This document shows positions 1-5,527 of a stretch of DNA of 6,315 bases, in pieces. Source of the stretch: Alphaproteobacteria bacterium. GTDB taxonomy: Bacteria > Pseudomonadota > Alphaproteobacteria > Micropepsales > Micropepsaceae. The stretch lies in assembly GCA_015654715.1 (NCBI GenBank), contig JAATGK010000225.1:1-6315 (forward strand), written 5' to 3'. Made by a program: the position numbers and the translations under genes. Every line of letters begins with the position of its first letter. Position 1 is the stretch's first letter. A model generated the notes under the pieces. It had not been told where the DNA came from. It made no database searches and saw only the letters and a program-made list of their open reading frames with translations.

Positions 1-1512
1 GCCAGCCAGATGGAAAGCGCGGAACTCGAACGCACGACCGTCGACGTCGTCTCGTCCGACAAGCTGGTGACCCTTCGCGCCACCGGCAGCGTGGTGCTGT
101 TCGACGGCTTTCTGACGCTTTACCAGGAAGGCCATGACGACGAGAGCGACGAAGACGGCAACCGCCTGCCGCGCGTCGTTGCCGGCAATCCCGCGACCAT
201 CGAAAAGACCCTCCCCGAGCAGCATTTCACCGAGCCACCGCCGCGCTATTCGGAAGCCAGCTTGGTGCACAAGCTGGAAGAACTCGGTATCGGCCGGCCA
301 TCGACCTATGCGTCCATCCTGTCGGTGCTGCGCGAGCGCGCTTATGTGCGTCTGGAGCGCAACCGCTTCATTCCCGAGGACAAGGGCCGCATCGTTACCG
401 CGTTCCTGGTCAATTTCTTCAACCGCTATGTCGAATACGATTTCACCGCCGACCTCGAAGAAAAGCTGGACGAAGTCTCGGCCGGAAATCTCAATTGGAA
501 GACGCTGCTGGAAGATTTCTGGCGGGATTTCTCGGCCGCCATCGGCGACACCAAGGACCTGAAAATTTCGCAGGTGATCGATGCGCTCGACGAAGTGATC
601 GGGCCACACATCTTCCCGCCACTGCCCGACGGCACCGATCCGCGCGTCTGCCCGACCTGCGGAACCGGGCGTTTGAGCCTGAAATTAGGGCGTTTCGGGG
701 CCTTCGTTGGTTGTTCCAACTATCCCGAATGCCGCTACACCCGCCAGATCGGCCAGACCAATGGCGAAGGCTCAGGTGAGCCTAAGGTGCTCGGCAAATT
801 CCCCGGCACCGAAGAGGACATCTCGCTGCGCTCGGGGCGGTTCGGGCCCTATGTTCAGCTCGGCGAAGGCGACAAGCCCAAGCGCGCCGGCTTGCCCAAG
901 GGCACCGACGTCACGGCCGTGACGCTTGAGCTTGCCGTGAAGTTGCTATCGCTGCCGCGCGAAGTCGGCATCCATCCCGAATCCGGCAAGCCGATCACTT
1001 CGAATTTCGGCCGCTTCGGACCTTATGTTGCCCATGATGGTTCCTATGCCTCGCTGGAATCGCCCGACGATGTTTTCACCATCGGCCTCAATCATGCCGT
1101 CACGATCCTCGCCGAAAAGAAGGCGCGCGGCGGCGCTCGCCGTGGCGCGGAACCGCTCAAAGAGCTCGGCAATAATGCCGCGGGCGTCGCTGTAAAGCTG
1201 ATGAAAGGCCGTTACGGGCCTTACGTCACCGATGGCGTCACCAATGCCACCGTGCCAAACGGTGTCGAACCTACCGCCATGACACTGGAACAGGCGCTGC
1301 AACTGATCGCCGAACGCGCTGCCAAGGGCCCCACCCCCAAGCAGAGGCAGAAGGCGGAAAAAGCGGCCAAGGCGGCGGCAAAAAAGGCGGCAGCGGCGAA
1401 GAAGCCCGAGGCCAAGCCCGCAGCCAAGAAGGCCAAACCTGCGGCCAAGAAGAAGACCGTGAAGAAGAAGGCGGCGCCGAAAAAGAAACCCGTGAAAGCG
1501 GCGGCGGAATGA
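1..1512 (+). CDS. topA: DNA topoisomerase I, C-terminal part (5' end outside window)
   Basis: Type IA topoisomerase, which relaxes negatively supercoiled DNA by transient single-strand breakage. The frame is open from base 1 (Ala-Ser-Gln-Met), so the first Met at 10 is internal and not the start. Seen in order: the ASQM motif at the left edge; the family signature PPPRYSEASLVHKLEELGIG followed by RPSTYASI (about 235-320); one C4 zinc ribbon with Cys codons at 649, 658, 712 and 730; then GRFGPYV-type C-terminal repeats near 835, 1009 and 1207, with a related GRFGAFV inside the zinc ribbon. The last 58 residues or so (from about 1336) are almost only Lys, Ala and Pro, a basic tail probably contacting DNA or RNA polymerase (inference). 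The TOPRIM domain and active-site Tyr lie upstream of the window. The TGA stop is at 1510-1512. A repeat element follows 6 nt later, and rnr follows 198 nt later on the same strand. Identity is very secure. Confidence 0.96.
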   Translation, partial: ASQMESAELERTTVDVVSSDKLVTLRATGSVVLFDGFLTLYQEGHDDESDEDGNRLPRVVAGNPATIEKTLPEQHFTEPPPRYSEASLVHKLEELGIGRPSTYASILSVLRERAYVRLERNRFIPEDKGRIVTAFLVNFFNRYVEYDFTADLEEKLDEVSAGNLNWKTLLEDFWRDFSAAIGDTKDLKISQVIDALDEVIGPHIFPPLPDGTDPRVCPTCGTGRLSLKLGRFGAFVGCSNYPECRYTRQIGQTNGEGSGEPKVLGKFPGTEEDISLRSGRFGPYVQLGEGDKPKRAGLPKGTDVTAVTLELAVKLLSLPREVGIHPESGKPITSNFGRFGPYVAHDGSYASLESPDDVFTIGLNHAVTILAEKKARGGARRGAEPLKELGNNAAGVAVKLMKGRYGPYVTDGVTNATVPNGVEPTAMTLEQALQLIAERAAKGPTPKQRQKAEKAAKAAAKKAAAAKKPEAKPAAKKAKPAAKKKTVKKKAAPKKKPVKAAAE

Positions 1513-1518
1513 GACGCC

Positions 1519-1688
1519 TGTCATCCCCGGCCGCGTGCTGCGCAGCAGTGCGCAGGGAAGGGGATCCAGGTGACAACACCTGGACGATCAAAAAGGACGA
1601 TCTCGAAACGCTTTCTGCAACGGTTTTCCGATGGGACCTGGGTCCCCTTCCCGCCCCTTCGCTTCGCGAAGGCTCGCCGGGGATGACA
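1519..1688. repeat. Paired inverted REP-like palindromic element between topA and rnr
   Basis: Two 53-nt units lie in inverted orientation, 1519-1571 and 1636-1688, around 64 nt of unrelated DNA. The outer 13 nt are a perfect inverted repeat (TGTCATCCCCGGC at 1519-1531 against 1676-1688). The inner 17 nt (GGGAAGGGGATCCAGGT at 1555-1571 against 1636-1652) match with one difference, which is still a G-U pair in RNA. The 23 nt between them differ between units, but each holds its own palindrome: GCTGCGCAGC at 1537-1546 and CTTCGCGAAG at 1662-1671. The left unit can also fold with the adjacent bases into a 7-bp stem with a 4-nt loop at 1566-1583. Elements with TCATCCCCGG...GGGGATCCAG ends are, from memory, common dispersed intergenic repeats in alphaproteobacteria. 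No T-tract follows the stems, so a role as an intrinsic terminator is not supported; mRNA stabilisation or RNase pausing in a topA-rnr transcript is possible (inference). Confidence 0.8.
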
Positions 1689-1710
1689 CCGGGATTTAGG
1701 GGCTAGCCTC

Positions 1711-3909
1711 ATGGTCCGTGGCAAACCTCAAAATGCTCCCATCATCGACCGGCAGCGCGTGCTTGACGCTTTGGCGGCGGCCCCCGGCGCGACCAAGCGC
1801 GATCTCGCCAAAAAGCTCGGCATCAAGGGTTCCGACCGCATCGTCCTGAAGCGCATCCTGAAAGAGCTGGAAGGCGAAGGCCTGCTCAAAGGCAGCCGCC
1901 GGCGCGGCTATGAGCGCCCCGGCACGCTGCCGGAAATCACGGTGCTCGACATCACCGGCCAGGACCCCGACGGCGAACTGCTGGCGAAGCCGGTCCGCTG
2001 GGACTCCAACGACGAGCCGCCGCAGATCATCGTGATCTCGGAAGAAGCCATCGGCCGCGGCGAACGCGTGCTGGCGCGCCTGACGCCGAGCGGTGACGGC
2101 TTCGAGGCCAAGGTCATCAAGCGGTTGGGGGCCTCGGCCCACAAAGTGCTGGGCGTGGTGCGCCTCGTCGATGGCGCCGCACGGATCGCACCGATCGATC
2201 GCAAAACCAGAACCGAATTCAACGTCGACAAGCACGATTTGGGCGGCGCCGAAGATAACGAACTTGTCGTATGCGAGCCCCTCGCCGGCCGCTCCTCTGG
2301 TTTTCCGCGGGCCCGCGTCGTGGAGCGCATCGGCTCGATGGACGCGCCCCGAGCGGTCAGCCTGATCGCCATCCACGCCCACGGCATTCCGACCGATTTT
2401 CCCAAAGAGGTGATCGCCGAAGCCGAAGCCGCAGGTCCCGCCGCGATGGCCGGACGCACGGATTTGCGTGGCTTTCCGCTTCTCACCATCGATCCCGACG
2501 ACGCCCGCGATTACGACGATGCGGTGTGGGCGGCGCCCGATACCGATCCCGGCAACAAAGGCGGCTTCGTTACCATGGTGGCGATCGCCGATGTCGCCCA
2601 TTACGTGACGCCGGGCAGCCAGCTCGACCGCGAGGCTTACAAGCGCGGCAATTCGGTTTATTTCCCCGATCGCGTCGTGCCGATGCTGCCGGAAAAATTG
2701 TCGGCCGATCTCAATTCGCTGAAGCAAGGCGTCGACCGCCCCTGCATGGCCGTGCGCATGGTGTTCGATGCGAACGGCCGCAAGAAGCACCACGAATTCC
2801 TGCGCGGCATGATGCGCTCGGCCGCCCGCCTCACCTATTCCCAGGCCCAGCGCGCCTTCGACAACAAACCCGACGCCGACATGTCGCCGACCGTGCGCGC
2901 TGCGCTCAAAGACCTGTGGGCGGCCTATTTGACGCTTCTGAAAGAGCGCGGCAGCCGCGATCCGCTCGAACTCAATTTGCCCGAACGCCAGATCAAGATC
3001 GGACCGGACGGCAAGATCGCGTCGATCGCTTTCAAGGAAGCGCTGGAATCCATGAAACTCATCGAGGAGTTCATGGTGCTGGCCAATGTCGCCGCCGCCG
3101 AGACGCTGGAAAAAGCCCGCACGCCGCTGATCTATCGTGTGCACGAGGAGCCCTCCAAAGAAAAGCTGTTCGGTTTTTCCGATTACCTACGCACCATCGG
3201 CATCAGCTTCGCCAAAGGCCAGGTGATGAAACCGGCGGTGTTCAACCGCATCCTCGCCAACGCCAAAGACGGGCCGCACGAGCTGGTGATGAATGACGTC
3301 GTGCTGCGTACCCAGGCGCAAGCGATCTACGACAGCAGCAACGTCGGCCATTTCGGCTTGAACCTGGCCAAATACGCGCATTTCACCTCACCCATCCGCC
3401 GTTATGCCGATCTCATCGTGCATCGCGCCCTGATCCGCGGACTGAAGCTCGGCGACGGCGGTCTGACCGATACGGAAATCGCGCGCCTCGGCGAAACCGC
3501 CGCTCACATTTCGATGACCGAGCGGCGCGCCATGGCCGCTGAACGCGATTCCAACGACCGCTATGTCGCAGCGTTCATGACGGACCGCGTCGGCGCCACA
3601 TTCGACGCGCGCATCACGGGTGTCACCCGGTTCGGCCTGTTCGTGCGCCTCGCCGATACCGGCGCCGAAGGACTGCTCCCCGCCCGCGTGCTCGGCATGG
3701 AGTATTTCCATCACGACGAACGCCGCCACGCCTTGGTCGGCGAGCGCACCGGCACGAGTTATGCTCTTGGCGACACCGTGCGCGTCAAGCTGGTGGAAGC
3801 CGCGCCACTGACCGGGGGCCTCCGCTTCGATCTCGCCGAAGCGAGCGAAGCGCCGCGCCAGCATCGCCGCCCGCCGGTGGTCCGACCGCGCAGCAAACGG
3901 CGGCGTTAG
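1711..3909 (+). CDS. rnr: Ribonuclease R, 3'-5' exoribonuclease
   Basis: A processive, Mg-dependent 3'-5' exoribonuclease of the RNase II/RNB family that degrades structured RNA (mRNA and rRNA quality control) in the cytoplasm. The 732 residues show an N-terminal winged-helix domain (about 12-69), an OB-fold cold-shock region (about 75-205), the RNB catalytic domain (about 250-575) and a C-terminal S1 domain (about 626-708), ending in a short Arg/Lys tail (RPRSKRRR). The catalytic motif TIDPDDARDYDDAV at 259-272 places the metal-binding aspartates at 261, 267, 269 and 270, equivalent to E. coli D272, D278, D280 and D281. The RNase II signature HFTSPIRRYADLIVHRA is at 558-574. The helicase-like N-terminal domain separates it from RNase II, although it is shorter than E. 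coli RNase R (about 813 aa). ATG 1711 is preceded by AGGGG at 1698-1702, 8 nt away, which supports this start. The topA-rnr order is typical of alphaproteobacteria. No terminator is visible after the TAG stop. Confidence 0.97.
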   Translation: MVRGKPQNAPIIDRQRVLDALAAAPGATKRDLAKKLGIKGSDRIVLKRILKELEGEGLLKGSRRRGYERPGTLPEITVLDITGQDPDGELLAKPVRWDSNDEPPQIIVISEEAIGRGERVLARLTPSGDGFEAKVIKRLGASAHKVLGVVRLVDGAARIAPIDRKTRTEFNVDKHDLGGAEDNELVVCEPLAGRSSGFPRARVVERIGSMDAPRAVSLIAIHAHGIPTDFPKEVIAEAEAAGPAAMAGRTDLRGFPLLTIDPDDARDYDDAVWAAPDTDPGNKGGFVTMVAIADVAHYVTPGSQLDREAYKRGNSVYFPDRVVPMLPEKLSADLNSLKQGVDRPCMAVRMVFDANGRKKHHEFLRGMMRSAARLTYSQAQRAFDNKPDADMSPTVRAALKDLWAAYLTLLKERGSRDPLELNLPERQIKIGPDGKIASIAFKEALESMKLIEEFMVLANVAAAETLEKARTPLIYRVHEEPSKEKLFGFSDYLRTIGISFAKGQVMKPAVFNRILANAKDGPHELVMNDVVLRTQAQAIYDSSNVGHFGLNLAKYAHFTSPIRRYADLIVHRALIRGLKLGDGGLTDTEIARLGETAAHISMTERRAMAAERDSNDRYVAAFMTDRVGATFDARITGVTRFGLFVRLADTGAEGLLPARVLGMEYFHHDERRHALVGERTGTSYALGDTVRVKLVEAAPLTGGLRFDLAEASEAPRQHRRPPVVRPRSKRRR

Positions 3910-3954
3910 CCAGATTAGATTGTCGCAAGCTGTGCGATTAACGATACGAACGAG

Positions 3955-3983
3955 AGGACTTGCGCTAAGCCATCCTTTAAAAT
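3955..3983 (+). promoter_or_regulatory. Possible weak sigma-70-type promoter for the exported pair
   Basis: The 101-nt gap after rnr has no gene and is locally AT-richer than its surroundings. TAAAAT at 3978-3983 matches five of six bases of a -10 box. Seventeen bases upstream, AGGACT at 3955-3960 keeps only the central GAC of a -35 box. No intrinsic terminator is visible between rnr and this site, so read-through from rnr is an equally good explanation for expression of the downstream genes. This is a pattern match only. Confidence 0.25.
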
Positions 3984-4010
3984 TGCCTCGTTTGGTGGTG
4001 GGAGTCGGCG

Positions 4011-4535
4011 ATGAAGCGCGTGTTTGTCTTGTCCGTTCTTTTGGCAGCCACAGTTCCAGCCCTGGCTTTCGACTATCCCAATGGGCTGAGCATGGACGGC
4101 ATCGGCAACGTCATGATCGGCACGGACATCGACCGGGTCGAGATGCTGCTGCGCGGCAAGCTGGGCTACAGCCAGTTTGAGAACCACGGCTGCGGGGTCG
4201 TTACCACGCCGACGCTGGAATCGACGGGCCTCAGCTTTGTGATCGAGGCGAAGAAACTGACCCGGGTCAATGTCGACTATTACGCCAAGAGCCCTCTGCC
4301 GCTGACGATCAAGACCGATACCGGCATCGGCCTCGGCTCGAGCGAAGCAGACGTCATGAAGGCCTATCCCAACGCCAAGGTAAAACTCAATCCGGCCGAT
4401 CCGACCTGGCACACCATCACCGACGAATCCCCCGACCGCACCAAGGGCATTGTGTTCGGGACCGACGGCAAGACCGTCAAAAGCATGCGCGCCGGCGCAA
4501 CTCCGACCGTCAATTACGCCAACGCCTGTAGCTGA
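4011..4535 (+). CDS. Exported protein of unknown function, first of a tandem paralogue pair
   Basis: 174 residues. The N-terminus MKRVFVLSVLLAATVPALA is a typical Sec signal peptide with a likely cleavage after Ala19 (ALA motif) and no lipobox Cys, so the mature protein is probably soluble in the periplasm. The mature part holds two similar segments: GIGNVMIGTDIDRVEMLL at 30-47 and TGIGLGSSEADVMKAYP at 104-120. This resembles the repeated G-x-x-I-G-x-x-x-x-x-V motif of small envelope proteins in which each unit is a short strand-helix element. Only two Cys are present, 61 and 173, positioned for one disulfide (inference). The C-terminal block NPADPTWH...GIVF-TDGKTVKS-RAG is shared with the next gene. 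GGGAG at 4000-4004, 6 nt before the ATG, supports the start. It is followed after 15 nt by its paralogue, so the two are probably co-transcribed. I recall similar hypothetical secreted proteins in Proteobacteria but know no function. Confidence 0.87.
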   Translation: MKRVFVLSVLLAATVPALAFDYPNGLSMDGIGNVMIGTDIDRVEMLLRGKLGYSQFENHGCGVVTTPTLESTGLSFVIEAKKLTRVNVDYYAKSPLPLTIKTDTGIGLGSSEADVMKAYPNAKVKLNPADPTWHTITDESPDRTKGIVFGTDGKTVKSMRAGATPTVNYANACS

Positions 4536-4550
4536 AGCAGGATACTCTGA

Positions 4551-5075
4551 ATGAAGCACGTTTGGCCGGTGTTGGGCATCGCGGTACTGTCGATGGCGGC
4601 CGCATCCGCCGGCGATCAGGACTTTGCACTCTCAGCCAACGGGATGGGCCCGTTCAAGATCGGTATGCCGGACGAGCAGGTATATCGCATTCTGCAATAT
4701 GAACCACCTTACAACCTTGCGGCCTCGAACGGGTGCTCGCAGTTCACCACACCGCAGGCGGAAGCTATGGGTTTGAGCTTCGTGGTGGATCAGAGCCGAC
4801 TCATCCGTATCAATGTGGAATTCGGCGCCGGTACCAGCCAGCCCACCACCCGGACCGATACGGGAATTGGGCTCGGATCGGCCGAAGAAGACGTTTTGAA
4901 GGCCTATCCGGCTGCCAAAATAAAAAGCAATCCCGCCGATCCTGCTTGGCACTCCATCGCGGTCGAGACGCCGGATCACAGTCGCGGCCTGATCTTCGAG
5001 ACCAACGGAAAGACGGTCAAAAGCATACGGGCAGGCGAAAAAGCGACGCTCAGTACGGAAAACGTCTGCGATTGA
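4551..5075 (+). CDS. Exported protein of unknown function, second of the tandem paralogue pair
   Basis: Also 174 residues, and clearly a duplicate of the preceding gene. Counting by eye, residues 101-174 are identical at 45 of 74 positions (about 61%), while the mature N-terminal half is only about 35% identical, with a one-residue offset. The signal peptide MKHVWPVLGIAVLSMAAASA probably ends after Ala20 (ASA motif), and there is no lipobox. The two repeat units are GMGPFKIGMPDEQVYRIL (31-48) and TGIGLGSAEEDVLKAYP (104-120). The only Cys residues are 62 and 173, matching those of the paralogue, which argues for a conserved disulfide. AGGA at 4539-4542, 8 nt before the ATG, is an adequate ribosome-binding site. 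Periplasmic location is inferred; the function is unknown. Possible roles, not supported beyond location, are inhibitor or envelope-stress protein. It ends 143 nt before rpmG. Confidence 0.87.
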   Translation: MKHVWPVLGIAVLSMAAASAGDQDFALSANGMGPFKIGMPDEQVYRILQYEPPYNLAASNGCSQFTTPQAEAMGLSFVVDQSRLIRINVEFGAGTSQPTTRTDTGIGLGSAEEDVLKAYPAAKIKSNPADPAWHSIAVETPDHSRGLIFETNGKTVKSIRAGEKATLSTENVCD

Positions 5076-5117
5076 ATTTTCAGGACCGCGTCTAAGTATT
5101 TGCTACCACTGGGAAAT

Positions 5118-5137
5118 AGCGCAACCGCGGCGCTTTT
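5118..5137 (+). terminator. Weak hairpin with short T-run after the exported pair
   Basis: AGCGC (5118-5122) pairs with GCGCT (5130-5134) around a 7-nt loop, followed by TTT. The stem is only 5 bp and the T-run is short, so termination would be inefficient. It lies 43 nt after the stop of the second exported gene, which is a sensible place for an operon end, but it may be a chance match. Confidence 0.25.
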
Positions 5138-5157
5138 GCTGTCGTGCGGTGATGACC

Positions 5158-5186
5158 TTGACTTCCAGTGCTTCACGGGTAGGTTA
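5158..5186 (+). promoter_or_regulatory. rpmG: Candidate rpmG promoter
   Basis: TTGACT at 5158-5163, preceded by C, fits the alphaproteobacterial CTTGAC -35 consensus well. The matching -10 region is poor: TAGGTT at 5180-5185 (16-nt spacer) or AGGTTA at 5181-5186 (17-nt spacer). A start from this promoter would fall around 5188-5193, that is, at or inside the hairpin described next, giving a leader of only about 25-30 nt. Confidence 0.4.
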
Positions 5187-5187
5187 C

Positions 5188-5206
5188 ACGCCCTTCGGGC
5201 GTTTTT
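5188..5206 (+). terminator. Terminator- or attenuator-like hairpin directly before the rpmG ribosome-binding site
   Basis: ACGCCC (5188-5193) pairs with GGGCGT (5197-5202) around a 3-nt loop (TTC), with five T at 5202-5206. Two bases after the T-run begins the Shine-Dalgarno AGGAGA (5208-5213), and the rpmG start codon follows 5 nt later. Shape and T-tract are those of an intrinsic terminator. It could insulate rpmG from transcription of the upstream exported pair, attenuate rpmG, or be a 5' stem-loop on a short leader. The sequence alone does not decide. Confidence 0.5.
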
Positions 5207-5218
5207 CAGGAGATCCCT

Positions 5219-5386
5219 ATGGCGAAGCCGACAACGGCAAAAATCCGTCTCAACAGTGAGGGTGGCACGGGCTTTTTCTACGTGACCAAAAAGAACACCC
5301 GCACCATGACCGAGAAGTTCACGGTCCGGAAATACGATCCGGTATTGCGCAAGCACGTGGAATTCAAGGAAGGCAAGATCAAGTAA
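5219..5386 (+). CDS. rpmG: 50S ribosomal protein bL33
   Basis: A 55-residue protein of the large ribosomal subunit, located near the E site. It reads [16 protein letters not shown], then [18 protein letters not shown], then the family end [19 protein letters not shown], which is full length and typical of the alphaproteobacterial protein. It has no cysteine, so it is the zinc-independent form that lacks the paired CxxC motifs. AGGAGA at 5208-5213, 5 nt before the ATG, is the strongest ribosome-binding site in the window, as expected for a highly expressed ribosomal gene. The stop is TAA. It is followed 39 nt later by a strong terminator, so it is probably the last gene of its transcript or monocistronic. 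From memory, rpmG often lies a few genes downstream of topA-rnr in alphaproteobacteria, which supports conserved context here. Confidence 0.96.
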   Translation: MAKPTTAKIRLNSEGGTGFFYVTKKNTRTMTEKFTVRKYDPVLRKHVEFKEGKIK

Positions 5387-5425
5387 TCTGCCTTGTCGCT
5401 GAATTGGGCGCGAATGCGCCGTGTC

Positions 5426-5457
5426 AATGGCCGCCATCGCGCGGCCATTTTCATTTT
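5426..5457 (+). terminator. Intrinsic terminator of rpmG
   Basis: AATGGCCGC (5426-5434) pairs perfectly with GCGGCCATT (5441-5449) around a 6-nt loop, followed by TT-CA-TTTT up to 5457. A smaller hairpin, GGCGC-GAAT-GCGCC at 5407-5420, lies just before it. The T-rich run is only on the + side, so it should act on transcripts of rpmG and not on antisense ones. It separates rpmG from the following oxidase gene, which therefore needs its own promoter; I found no convincing -35/-10 pair in 5458-5527. Confidence 0.78.
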
Positions 5458-5482
5458 GAGCTTGCCTCCTGTAATAGCGGGT

Positions 5483-5517
5483 AAGGCGCGCAGACACTTT
5501 TGCGTGCGCCGCGCCTT
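5483..5517. repeat. Inverted repeat just upstream of the oxidase ribosome-binding site
   Basis: AAGGCGCG (5483-5490) and CGCGCCTT (5510-5517) are perfect 8-nt inverted repeats separated by 19 nt. The right arm ends immediately before the purine-rich GGGAGGG (5518-5524) that precedes the ATG at 5528. It could be an operator or a leader hairpin, but the GC-rich composition makes a chance palindrome plausible. Confidence 0.3.
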
Positions 5518-5527
5518 GGGAGGGCTC

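Noticed and set aside
946..1524. 192-codon - strand frame over the topA 3' end
   Set aside because: Its Leu/Arg/Gly-rich translation is the complement of the topA Lys/Ala tail, with no domain visible.
1519..1688. The topA-rnr palindromes as a rho-independent terminator
   Set aside because: No T-tract follows either long stem. The paired 53-nt architecture fits a dispersed repeat better.
1696..3144. 482-codon open frame on the - strand opposite rnr
   Set aside because: It is antisense to a clear full-length rnr with intact catalytic motifs. The translation is low in recognisable motifs and rich in His/Arg/Gly, as expected from the complement of GC-rich codons.
3920..4180. 86-codon + strand frame overlapping the start of the first exported gene
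   Set aside because: It is out of frame with the supported gene, has no good ribosome-binding site and gives an Arg/His-rich product without motifs.
3915..4559. 214-codon open frame on the - strand over the first exported gene
   Set aside because: The + strand gene has a signal peptide, a ribosome-binding site and a paralogue next door; the antisense frame has none of these.
5100..5285. 61-codon + strand frame, a possible leader peptide of rpmG
   Set aside because: It runs through the hairpin and 67 nt into rpmG out of frame. There is no ribosome-binding site before 5100 and no run of regulatory codons.
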